Shown here piece after piece: positions 34,480 to 44,213 of a stretch of 64,000 nt of DNA. The notes below the pieces were generated by a model, which was not told where the DNA came from, ran no database searches, and saw only the letters and a program-made list of their open reading frames with translations. Source of the DNA: Ancistrus triradiatus (lineage: Eukaryota > Chordata > Actinopteri > Siluriformes > Loricariidae); contig JAJAGP010003213.1 of NCBI GenBank assembly GCA_025084515.1, positions 16,723-80,722 on the forward strand. The letters run 5' to 3'. A program made the translations under genes and the position numbers. Positions within the stretch are counted from its first letter, which is position 1. Every line of letters starts with the position of its first letter.

Positions 34480-35404
34480 TACAGTACTGTGCAAAAGTCG
34501 TCCTCCCCCCAACATGTTGTAACCAGCATAGTTCTGGACAGGTTTGTGGGGGCCTCCAGAGCCTATCCCAGGGAGCACTTTCACGTTCCCTCAGTTGAGC
34601 CTTCTCTCTCCATATTCAGATTCACCAGCTTTTTGTACCTGCACATCTCCCTGTTCTGTTCTTTTGTGTTTCTTTTTAAGCCCTCTGATCCTCCTGTTTA
34701 GTTAGTCTCGCTGAGCATCTGTAAGAATGCCTGTTTCTCTGTGCTTATCTGCATTCAACCTACGCCTACTAGTCGTTTATCCGCCTGCCATCTCTTTCTG
34801 ATCTGCCTACCTTTCTGACTGCCCTGCAAACTAGAACTTGACCTCATTTCAGCCTGATCCTTGTCTGTTTTCTATTGTGCGACTTCATCTTATCTCTGGC
34901 TGTCCTGACAGTAAATGTGTCCTTAAGGGAGGCCAGATCCAGTGCAGGGTCTTACTGTTGCAGAGCGGGGCTTTATCCATCCACAGATAAGCCTATAATG
35001 GTGGATGATTCATAATGTAACCAACAGGGCTCTGAAACCCAGCTAATACAGTGATGGGCTAGTGGAAGTCCTGCTGCCTATACCAGAGTACACTCCAAGC
35101 CACAGGAGCTGCTGTTAATCTGTTAAAGTTAAAGTTATATTTAACTACTTGTGCTATATTTGTTCACCAAGTTCTGAATTTTAACTTCCTATAGCTTAGG
35201 TTCTGCTGAAACCACAAAGATGCAACATTAAAATCATGAACAGATTCACTGCTAAACTATTAAGGTACTGAAAACGTGTAGGAATTACTTGGACAGAAAG
35301 GCTTTACCTTTAAATGTTCAGAATCCTATAACTAATGGCCATAATGCTATGTTTGACTGCTTGAATATTATTGGGCACGCTTATGTCTACCATAATATTT
35401 AATT
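34480..35404. other. Extra mariner end followed by pyrimidine-rich sequence
   Basis: 34480-34499 is a third TACAGTACTGTGCAAAAGTC end, so a second MITE once lay here. The following stretch to about 34910 is rich in C and T and looks LTR-like in composition, but no TG/CA ends or polyadenylation signal were fixed. The rest is unrecognised. Confidence 0.45.
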
Positions 35405-36556
35405 GCAGACAGTATGACCCCAATATAGTTTATGTTTTGTCTGGTCAGCTTCATTTCATTTGCTACATAAACATCCATTCCTGCATTTCAGGCCTGGTGG
35501 GACGGTAAAGCATTTACTACTTTGTGCTTTTGCCATTCCTTCTCTTAAAAGATGTTTTGGCACTGAGGATACCAAACAATTTCGTTTTTCAGGTGATATT
35601 TTGTCCCATTCTTCCTGCAAACACGTCTTAAGATGTGCACCAGTACAGGGTTGTAATTGTCGCATTTTATCGTTTCAACCTTCACACATTCTCTATTGGG
35701 GACAGGTCAGGACTGCAGGCAGGTCAGTCCAGCACCCGTACCCTCTTCTTCCGCAGCCATGCCTTTGCAATATGTGCAGCATTTGGTTTTGCATTGTCTT
35801 GTGAAAAATGCATGGACGCTGATGGAAAACATCATCTTGAAGACAGCTTATGTTTCACCAAAATCTCAGTGTACTTTTCTGCATTAATGCTGCCATCATA
35901 GAAGTGTAAATTACCATTGCTAAGGGCACTGACACAACCCCATACCATGACAGACTCTGGCTTTTGGACCAGCTGGTTGCTGATAAGTCTGGACTGTCTT
36001 TTTTGTCTTTGGTCCAAAGCATACTGAGTCCTTTTGTTCCAAAAAAAACCTGGAATACTGAATCATCTGACCACAACACACATTTCCACTGTGTGATGGT
36101 CCATCCCAGATGCCTCAGAACCCGGGGAAGTTGACACTGTTTCTGGACATGGTTAACATGACTTTTTTTTTTGCACACCAACGTTTTAAGTGGCATTTGT
36201 GAATGTAACTCCATATTGTATTGCTTGATAAAGGTTTGATAAAGTAATCCCTTGCCCATGTGGTTCTATCAGTTATTGATGAATGACAGTTATTGATGCA
36301 GTGCCGTCTGAGGGATCAGAGATAATGGGTCTTTGATATAGGCCCCTTTACGCACTGAAATTACTAGCCCTAACTTGTCCCAACTTTTTTAGGAATGTCT
36401 TGGAGGCCTGAAATGCAGGAATGGATGTATTTTAACACATGATATGAAGTTGACCAAACACAACTTGAAATATCTGAAGATTCACTATGAATCTTGAGTT
36501 CATACTCTCTGCAATGAAATAAAAGTCAAAGTAAATATAAGATACTTTTTTTTAAT
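35405..36556 (-). mobile_element. Tc1-like family C, long copy
   Basis: Left end region AGACAGTATGACCCCAATAT, ACATCCATTCCTGCATTTCA. Right end region GCCTGAAATGCAGGAATGGA, then CTGCAATGAAATAAAAGTCA. These form inverted repeats of about 120 bp. Between them the minus strand holds a decayed transposase. About 1150 bp. Confidence 0.85.
35500..36260 (-). pseudogene. Family C Tc1-like transposase, broken
   Basis: On the minus strand, frames between 36259 and 35456 give in order KTLVCKKKSHVNHVQKQCQL, then WTITQWKCVLWSDDSVFQVF (first catalytic aspartate region), then QKPESVMVWGCVSALSNGNL and FYDGSINAEKYTEIL. The C-terminal block is LLREGMAKAQSS. At least four frameshifts separate them, so it is not functional. 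The DNA-binding N-terminus is missing. Confidence 0.85.
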
Positions 36557-37094
36557 TTCAGATACCAGCTATTATGTATCAAAATTAAAAAGAGTTACAA
36601 TAAGGATCTTGTCCTGCAGCTGTTGCAAAATAACAAAAATGACACAGTATTATAAAGTTCAGGATGACAGCTACAGCACAGAAAAAAACACATACACAAG
36701 TGAAAAGACACATTTTAGAATAAAATCTGCAAAATCAGACAAAAATAATAACAATATCTGCACCTTATCTTTCACAAACGACCTTGAAAGAAGCTGTTCA
36801 TCAGCTCTCAATTAAGACTCCTGGGACAGTAATGCTAATTAGGGCTGAAATCAGAACAAACACAGACTTGATGTTTTGATGTGTAGTCTCAAAGCAGCTC
36901 ACATCAGATCAGCCACATAAAGAAATAATAAACCCTTTAACTTCTAAGGTTCTTTGCAAACATTAAAGGTGCTTTAGTCTCTACACTGTGAAATTGTATA
37001 GCTTAGAAAGAGGAAGCAGAAGAACACCTGAGCCATTTTTAAAACTTGTTCCTGGCATTTTAAGACCTAATAATATTACTCAGGGCACATGATT
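36557..37094. other. Stretch without a recognised feature
   Basis: No gene or element was recognised. The open frame 36609-36815 lacks motifs. Confidence 0.4.
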
Positions 37095-37462
37095 AACCTG
37101 TCTTATTCTGTTAGGCTCACTGCATATAAACTTGAATATCACTCAAGTTTAATCAGGTTGGAGACAAATACGTTTGTTTTGACTGATCATAACAAATCAG
37201 GTCCTCCTGTATCCCTCCACCCTGTTCATTGTAGTGTGTAGGAAGATGGCCCTGCACGTGTTGGCCAAGCAGAGGCATACAACATGGAGCAGTGCTGAGT
37301 GCAAAAGTATCAAGTCTTGTAGGCAGAGTCGATTATTTTTACCGCAGAGTGGGAGTCATGCAGGGACTGATACTATAGAAACCTGCTCACACCATCACAG
37401 TTGCATATGCAAACCAGGGTAAAGGATCACCTGGAGAATTTCCATGGAATTTAAATAGAAAC
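37095..37462 (+). repeat. Unclassified repeat G, copy 2
   Basis: See 33458-33815. This copy has several one-base differences that break the longest frame of copy 1. The frame ending SHHHSCICKPG at 37422 is kept. It is followed closely by the family I element. Confidence 0.7.
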
Positions 37463-37484
37463 GTATGAACAGAAGTTGCCCAAA

Positions 37485-38062
37485 GTGTGCCAAGAAAATA
37501 TCCCCCACACCATTATACCGCCATCAGCCTGAACTGTTGATACAAAGATAGAATGGATCCATGCTTTCATGTTGTTACACCAAATACTGACCCTATCATG
37601 CGAATGTTGTAGCATCAGACTCGAGACTCAAGACTCAGGCAAAGTTTTTCTCATCTTCTATTGTCCAATTTTGACTCATGTGAATTGTAGTCTCAGATGC
37701 CTGACACCAGTTACAGTATAATGAGTGGTTATTTCAGTTACTGTTACCTTTTAATCAGCTTGATATTTTCTCTTTTTTCGGACCATTCTCTGTAAACCCT
37801 AGAGATGGCTAAGTGTGAAAATCCTAGTAGAACAGTTTCTGAAATAGCCTGTCTAGCAGCAACAACCATGCCACATTCATAGTCACTTAAATCACCTTTC
37901 TTCATCCCTCTCTGATGCTCGGTTTGAACTTCATCAGTTCATCTTGACCATATCTACATGAATAAATGCATGGAGTTGTTGCTGTGTGCTTGGCTGATTA
38001 GATATTTGCTTGGTGGAGCAGTTGAACAGGTGGACCTAAGAAAGTGGCCAGTGAGTGTATAC
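37485..38062 (-). mobile_element. Tc1/mariner-like family I, truncated copy
   Basis: It matches 1100-1800 in the same orientation: CCATGCTTTCATGTTGTTAC, TAAACCCTAGAGATGGCTAA, AACAACCATGCCACATTCAT, and the end AAGAAAGTGGCCAGTGAGTG. The transposase C-terminus and the other end are missing. More decayed than the copy at the window start. Confidence 0.82.
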
Positions 38063-38118
38063 TGGAAATGCCTTCATATCTTCTTGCAGTGCCTTAATAG
38101 TGCCTTAGCAGTGCCATG

Positions 38119-39137
38119 TACAGTGGTACCTCGGTTCTCGACCACCTCGGAACTCTTGTTTTTTGCTAGGTACTCAGTGCACTTGCTTAAACTTGTATGA
38201 GTCGAGCCGTAACAACTCATTTCAGCCCAAACTCGATTCACGATTCAGTACACAGTGATTCAGATTCACAATAGCCCTTGCTCAGTGAAGATGTCTGCTT
38301 TGTTTATCATATTTTATTTCTATATCTACAGGACTGTGGTAGCCTAGTGGGTAAGGTACTGGACTATGGACCACAAGGTCCAGGGTTCAAATCCCACCTG
38401 TGCCAAGCTGCCACTGTTGGGTCCTTGAGCAAGGCCCTTAACCCACAATTGCTTGGATTGTAAGATTGTACCAATTGTAAGTCGATCTGGATAAGGGCGT
38501 CTGCTAAATGCTGTAAATGTAAATGTAGCATTACTGCGAATAAGTCTCCATGGGTCCTAAAAGGGTTAGTATATAAGAGCCAAGCAAATTAGAAATCCTG
38601 TCCTGAATCCTCCAGAACACAGGCTGCAGTTAGCTTAACAGCTGTGCTAGAGCCCTGAGTTCACCAATAGACTAAGTGTTTTGACTTTACTTTTCAATTT
38701 CAATCCATTACTCACTAAATTACATGATATTTTTCAACACTTAATCAAATAAGCTTTGTGTTAATGATTTTAGCCAACTGTAGGTTAATGTAAGTGTTTT
38801 AAACATTAACTTACTTATCATTATTTAGCATAGTATCCTTTCCATATCTCCACTATTATATATCCACAGTATAGACCCTTCTATTAAACACTTCTTGATC
38901 TCCTCAGTTCATGTAACAATTAATTTATGATGGATTTGCTGGAACATCTCCTTTGTAAATCAGGGAGCACCTGTACAATACAGCTCCATCAATGCATATA
39001 ATGCCTTATACAGTGTGGATTTTCTGAGGGTCTGGAGCAGATTAATTCAATTTACATTATTCCTTATGGGAAAAAGGTTTTAGGTTTCGACAAGCCTTCT
39101 GGAATGAATTAACGACAAGGACTGAGGTATCACTGTA
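38119..39137. mobile_element. Family E copy 4, carrying a SINE
   Basis: Ends TACAGTGGTACCTCGGTTCT and GGACTGAGGTATCACTGTA. The interior is in the same orientation as copy 3. The SINE 38331-38527 splits the block that reads ATCTACAG-CACTGTATTC in copy 3. Confidence 0.92.
38331..38527 (+). mobile_element. tRNA-derived SINE with LINE-type tail
   Basis: The head GTGGTAGCCTAGTGGGTAAG contains an A box (TAGCCTAGTGG). GGTTCAAATCC is a good B box. Then come AAGCTGCCACTGTTGGGTCC, GAGCAAGGCCCTTAACCC, and a tail GGATAAGGGCGTCTGCTAAA followed by (TGTAAA)n-like repeats. The same SINE family occurs at 44031, 52822 and 24189. The tail equals the end of the LINE fragment at 16776-16795. Confidence 0.92.
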
Positions 39138-39404
39138 TAGTTCAGATGTAACCTTGAATCTGTCGATAAAATGGCAACTGACGGTGAAAGCAACGTTAAC
39201 ATTAAATAAACAAAAATCCTGTTCATAATGTCAGGTTTGTATATGATGAACAATTGATTTATTTTACATTGGACTTTGCCAAACTGAAAAAATGAGGTTT
39301 TGGAATGCAGGTAATACATTTTAGTGGCTGTTCGTTTAGTTGATGTCTAATACACCAAGGTTTAAAAAATGCTTCGGCTGGAAATAGTCGCAGACACTTT
39401 AAAT
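39138..39404. other. Stretch without a recognised feature
   Basis: Nothing recognised. Confidence 0.4.
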
Positions 39405-39690
39405 CCACTTTTTCTCAAAATAACTGTATACCTGACTGCCAAAATATAATCTGAGCAGCTTGGCACCACTGTTTCTGGTATTTCTTCTTATGAAAAATAC
39501 TAATAATAAATCGAGTGACTGCTTGGGCAGATGCAATGAAAACCAGTCCAAAGAATCGCATGAAATGCAACTTAAAGCCAAGAGTAACAAACAGTCTAAA
39601 AAGAATCAAAAGAAATCATTCGAATCAAAGAGTCATCACACTGGTGGTGGTGGTGATCCACAGAAAGTCACAGTAGATCACATGTGACTT
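39405..39690. repeat. Unclassified repeat F, copy 1
   Basis: Similar to 43258-43500: TTTCTCAAAATAACTGTATA, GACTGCCAAAATAT-ATCTGA, AGAGTGACTGCTTG-GCAGAT and AACAAACA-TC-AAAA-AGAATC. Copy 2 follows a block AGTGCACACTACAGGACTTG that looks like a Harbinger-type end, so repeat F may belong to such an element. Confidence 0.6.
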
Positions 39691-39944
39691 AAAATTTACA
39701 CAGAGAAAGGCAGTTTTTTCTGTACACAAACACATGCTTAAGGCCAAGTTAAGTTGGCTAATGTTACTACCAAACAAGATAAGTGGAAAAAAAAACCCCA
39801 CATACAATTAAGTGCTCAAAGCCAGGCTGCAACGTTTTTGGCAAAGTTGCAATATGTCCAAATGGGTGTCAATAAATCCTTTATGAAGTTTGTTTTCCAT
39901 ATTTTACTTGTATTTAGTTGTTTTTATAGTCTCTTGAGGAAACA

Positions 39945-40003
39945 CTGGTATACGTTCCAACAGATCTATCGTAAGTTGAATTTAACGTAAACCGAGGAGT
40001 TTC
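39945..40003. repeat. Short family E-like fragment
   Basis: TATACGTTCCAACAGATCTA followed by TCGTAAGTTGAATTTAACGT and CCGAGGAGTTT resembles an internal family E block (near 23479-23530). It is immediately left of Tc1 copy 5. Confidence 0.5.
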
Positions 40004-40006
40004 ATA

Positions 40007-41640
40007 TACAGTGGTGCTTGAAAGTTTGTGAACTCTTTAGAATTTTCTATATTTCTGCATAAATATGGCCTTAAAAACGTCATCAGATTTTCATACAAGT
40101 CCTAAAAGTAGATAAAGAGAACCCAGTTAAACAAATGAGACAAAATTATTATACTTGGTCATTTATTTTACTGAGGAAAATGATCCAATATGACTATTAA
40201 ATGAGTGGCAAAAAGTATGTGAACCTCTGCTTTCAGTATCTGGTGTGACCCCCCTGTGCAGGCCATAACTGGAACTAAACGTTTCCTGTAACTGTTGATC
40301 AGTCCTGCACACCGGCTTGGAGGAATTTTAGCCCATTCCTCTGTACAGAACATCTTCAGCTCTGGGGATGTTGGTGGGTTTTTCCTCACATTAACTGCTC
40401 ACTTCAGGTCCTTTCCACAACATTTCCATTGGATTAAGGTCAGGACTTTGACGTGGCCATTCCAAAACATTAACTTCATTTTTTCTTTAACCATTCTTTA
40501 GTAGAACGGCTTGTGTGCTTAGGGTCGTTTGTCTTGCTGCATGACCCACCTTCTCTTGAGATTCAGTTCATGAACAGATTTGTCCTGACATTTTCCTTTA
40601 GAATTCTCTGATATAATTCAGAATTCATTGTTCCATCAATGATGGCAAAACCGTCCTCCTGCCCAGATGCAGCAAAACAGGCCCAAACCATGAAAATACC
40701 ACCACCATGTTTCCACAGATGGGATAAAGTTTTTATGCTGGAATGCAGTGTTTTCCTTTCTCCAAACATAACGCTTTTTTTTTTATAAACCAAAAAGATC
40801 TATTTTGGTCTCATCTGTCCACCAAAACATTCTTCCAAAAGCCTTGTGGCTTGTGCCACATGATCTTTATCAAACTGCAGACGAGCAGCAATGTTCTTTT
40901 TGGAGAGCAGTGGCTTTCTCCTTGCAACCCTGCCATGCACACCATTGTTGTTCAGTGTTCTTCTGATGGTGGACTCATGAACATTAACATTAGCCAATGT
41001 AAGAGAGGCCCTTCAGTGCTTAGAAGTTACCCTGGGGTCCTTTGTGACCTTAAACTATTACACACCTTGCTCTTGGAGTAATTAGTCGACCACTCCTGGG
41101 GAGGATAACAATGGTCTTGAATTTCCTCCATTTGTACACAATCTGTCTGACTGTGGATTGGTGGAGTCCAAACTCTTTAAAGATGGTTTTGTAACCTTTT
41201 CCAGCCTGATGAGCATCCACTAACTCTTTTTCTGAGGTCCTCAGAAATCTTTTGTTCGTGCCATGATACACTTCCACAAACATGTTGTGAAGAACAGACT
41301 TTGATAGATCCCTGTTCTTGAAATAAAACAGGGTGCCCACTCACACCTGACTGGTCATCCCATTGATTTTGAAAACACCTGATTCTAATTTCACCTCAAA
41401 TTAACTGCCACTACTCCTAGAGGTTCACATACTTTTGCCACTCACTAATATGTAATATTGGATCAGTTTCCTCAATAAATAAATGACCCAAGTATAATAT
41501 TTTTGTCTCATTTGTATAAACTGGGTTCTCTTTATCTACTTTTAGGGACTTGTGTGAAAATCTGATGATGTTTTTAAGTCATATTTATGCAGAAATATAA
41601 AACATTCTAAAGGGTTCACAAACTTTCAAGCGCCACTGTA
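40007..41640 (-). mobile_element. Tc1-like family A copy 5, full length
   Basis: Both ends are present: TACAGTGGTGCTTGAAAGTT and ACTTTCAAGCGCCACTGTA. At 1634 bp it has the usual length for a Tc1 element and is the longest family A copy here. The transposase on the minus strand is complete in outline but broken. Confidence 0.95.
40170..41264 (-). pseudogene. Tc1-like transposase, full-length outline, several frameshifts
   Basis: It starts at ATG 41264 (the same place as in copy 4). Pieces in order: SEKELVDAHQAGKGYKTI and EFGLHQSTVRQIVYKWRKF (helix-turn-helix), VHESTIRRTLNNNGVHGRVA, KNIAARLQFDKDHVAQ, HLWKHGGGIFMVWACFAASG, IDGTMNSELYQRIL, then the catalytic C-terminal half in broken frames, ending with EEWAKIPPSRCAGLINSYRK. 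Frameshifts of one base are numerous. It cannot be made as one protein. Confidence 0.88.
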
Positions 41641-42086
41641 TTCTTTATATATCATAGCGTAGCATACCTTCCACATGCCTAGCCGAGTACGCAACTGCGA
41701 AAATGGCTTTTCCTCACTACATTTCCCAGACCTCATCACTTTCACCATGTCATGCACTGCTGAGTTCCAAATTGAGAACAGGACAGTATATTGCGTAGCA
41801 TACCTTAAATATGATTAAAAGACTTGAATTAAACTGCAGTTGGGCAAAATAATTAACATATTTTATAATAAAGTAATTAATATGCCATGCAATTTATTGA
41901 CTAACGTATTGAAAGTGAAATACAAAATGACATTTCCCAGCGCTCATCCCTCCCAACACGTGCCTCCCTACATCACTCACTGCCGACTTCCTCATCCCAG
42001 TGCTGGAGAGTACTGTGTATAGTGTGTATCGCTTGCATACTTCAACATTCTAAATACGGTTTCTGCTGAATGTGTTTATGTGTATT
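41641..42086. other. Stretch without a recognised gene
   Basis: GCGTAGCATACCTT occurs twice (about 41658 and 41796). Otherwise unrecognised. Confidence 0.4.
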
Positions 42087-42236
42087 AAGGGAGTTTTTCC
42101 TTGCCACTGTCGCCCTAGGCTTGCTCAACTTGGGATTGAACGTAGATATTGGGAGATAATGTAAAGTTGTAAAGTTGCTTTGATGCAATGCTCCATTGTA
42201 AAAAGTGCTATATAAAGAAATCTGACTTGACTTGTT
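42087..42236 (+). mobile_element. CR1/L2-type LINE, 150 bp 3' tail only
   Basis: It matches 50050-50172: GGGAGTTTTTCCTTGCCACT, CGCCCTAGGCTTGC, CAATGCTCCATTGTAAAAAG, ending TCTGACTTGACTTG. A very short 5'-truncated insertion. Confidence 0.88.
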
Positions 42237-43257
42237 ATCAGATTCCCATCATAAAAGTCAAAATCCTCAAGCTGCAGACCACAAGGGGCACCTAGTGTCA
42301 GCCCATATTATTATACAATTCATGGAGCTTCTTATCCCCAAACATTATAAAAAATACATTTTAATGAAAGACCATGGGTTTAGATGGTGGCAAGATTAGA
42401 AGTACACGATTTCCTGTTTCTGTTATTGCAAGAAGCAAACCTAAGCAGAAACATCACACTACTTGAACTCTTTTTGGATTACTTGAAATCTTTGTTTTAA
42501 ATGTCACTTTTGCACTGTTTAAACACATTTGACCCAAATACCACTCTAATGAACCATTCGAAAGAGACTTTTAATTTACCCCTGAAATTCCCTAACGGAG
42601 CTATTTGAATCTTCAGGCAAATGTATTCTGCTGTGGAACTTAAAGTGATGAAATGTTTTTAAATTAATGACCTCTATGAGGTTGAAAGACAACATTACCA
42701 GCCTTACTCCTACCTCTCATTTTCTTTCTGAACTTCTTTTTTTACATGCTTACATATTGTGGTTCTACCTCCTACTCACCCATCTAGCAATTCTTGCCTT
42801 TAAAATCACCCAAAACATTTGAATACAGATTTACTTTGTGTGCTAATCCCCCTTGGTATTAGATGCCAGCTCATGTAGCTCCCAAAAATTCACTCAAATC
42901 AGATTCCCCACTGTTCTTTTTTTCTGTCAACCCATCCACCTCAAACCATTATTAACCACTGCAATTATGCACACCTGAAACCTTTCCCATTTGCATCCAC
43001 TCTGTAATATGTTCTAATTTCTAAGCGCCCAACTAAAAAACAGAGAGCACTCTGAAACAAATTGCATGACATGGTCAGTAATCAGTAACAACACCTTATA
43101 CTGATAAAATTACCAATAACTCTTGTAAATGTCACAGTAGGCTGGCTTTTTTGGAGGATTTTTACAAATATTTTAAGCCTAGTGCACACTACAGGACTTG
43201 TACAGTTTTTCACACCATGCAATCGATAGTAGATAACGGTCACACAATACACAATGC
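42237..43257. other. Stretch without a recognised gene
   Basis: Mostly unrecognised. CTAGTGCACACTACAGGACT at about 43178 resembles a Harbinger-type end. Confidence 0.4.
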
Positions 43258-43500
43258 TTGTTTCTCAAAATAAACATAACTGTATACGCGACTGCCAAAA
43301 TATCATCTGAGCAATTTGCCGTAACTGTGCCTGCTATTTCTTCCTATTGTGCAAAAATAATAATAATAATAATAATAAATAGAGTGACTGCTTGAGCAGA
43401 TGCAAGGAAAAGCAATAGTCTGAAACAAAACCCATGATCAAGATATGCACTTTAAAGGTGTGAGTAAACAAACAATCAAAACAGAATCAAAAGCAAAGAA
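43258..43500. repeat. Unclassified repeat F, copy 2
   Basis: See 39405-39690. It holds an (AAT)n microsatellite at 43356-43380, where copy 1 has only a short ACTAATAATAAAT. Confidence 0.6.
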
Positions 43501-43680
43501 CAAGTGTATCAGCAATGAGGATGGCAAGTCATTCAGTGTCTCATCGACCATAACAGCAACAACACAGCTCTGTCCACTGGGAACGCCACACTAGCTGACA
43601 GAGGCTACGGGGGAACTACTAGACCACAATCCACAGCTTTAGCTTCACCACTGGTGCTATAGAGGAAATGTTTCACATGT

Positions 43681-44030
43681 GTAATCTCCAGGAAAGCAGC
43701 AGGCCCATATGGAATTCCAGGAAGGGTTCTGAAAGTTTGTGAGGGTCAACTGGAAGAGACATTTACTGTCACATCTCTGTCATTAGCTGTTATTCCCAAA
43801 TTCTTTAGACTGCAACCATTGTCTCTCAGTGGACAGACCTAAGTGACTTGTACCCAGTTGCACTCAGCCCTACTGCCATGAAGTGCTTCCAGCGATTGGT
43901 CCAGAAATACCTTAAAAACCCAGTTACACTTGATCTTCACCAGCATGCATAATGCAGAGAAAGCAATCTCTACAGAACTTCACATCAGCTTATCCCACCT
44001 TGAGCACCCTGACATGTATGTCCAAATGCT
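43681..44030 (+). mobile_element. LINE reverse transcriptase fragment of a third LINE family
   Basis: The plus strand reads VISRKAAGPYGIPGRVLKVC then EGQLEETFTV. After a gap it gives DLYPVALSPTAMKCFQRLV, then AISTELHISLSHLEHPDMYV. These match the order AGPDG, DYRPVAL-MKxFERLV, then the AISxALHxxLSHLE block of fish LINE reverse transcriptases. The palm active site would lie further on but is cut off by the SINE at 44031. Confidence 0.8.
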
Positions 44031-44202
44031 GGGACTGTGGTAGCCTAGTGGGTAAGGTACTGGACTATAGACCACAAGGTCCAGGGTTCAAATCCCACCT
44101 CTGCCAAGCTGCCACTGTTGGGTCCTTGAGCAAGGCCCTTAACCCACACTTGCTTGGATTGTAAGGTTGTATCAATTGTAAGTCACTGTAAATGTAAATG
44201 TA
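44031..44202 (+). mobile_element. tRNA-derived SINE, same family as 38331
   Basis: The head and body are nearly identical to 38331-38470 (GGTCCAGGGTTCAAATCCCA, GCTGCCACTGTTGGGTCC). The tail lacks the GATAAGGGCGTCTGCTAAAT segment and goes straight to (TGTAAA)n. Inserted in the LINE fragment before it. Confidence 0.9.
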
Positions 44203-44213
44203 AAATGAAAATG

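Noticed and set aside
38331..38527. Possible tRNA genes (A and B boxes at 38331, 44031, 9134, 62391)
   Set aside because: All carry long non-tRNA bodies and most lack a closed acceptor stem. The A and B boxes fit SINEs.
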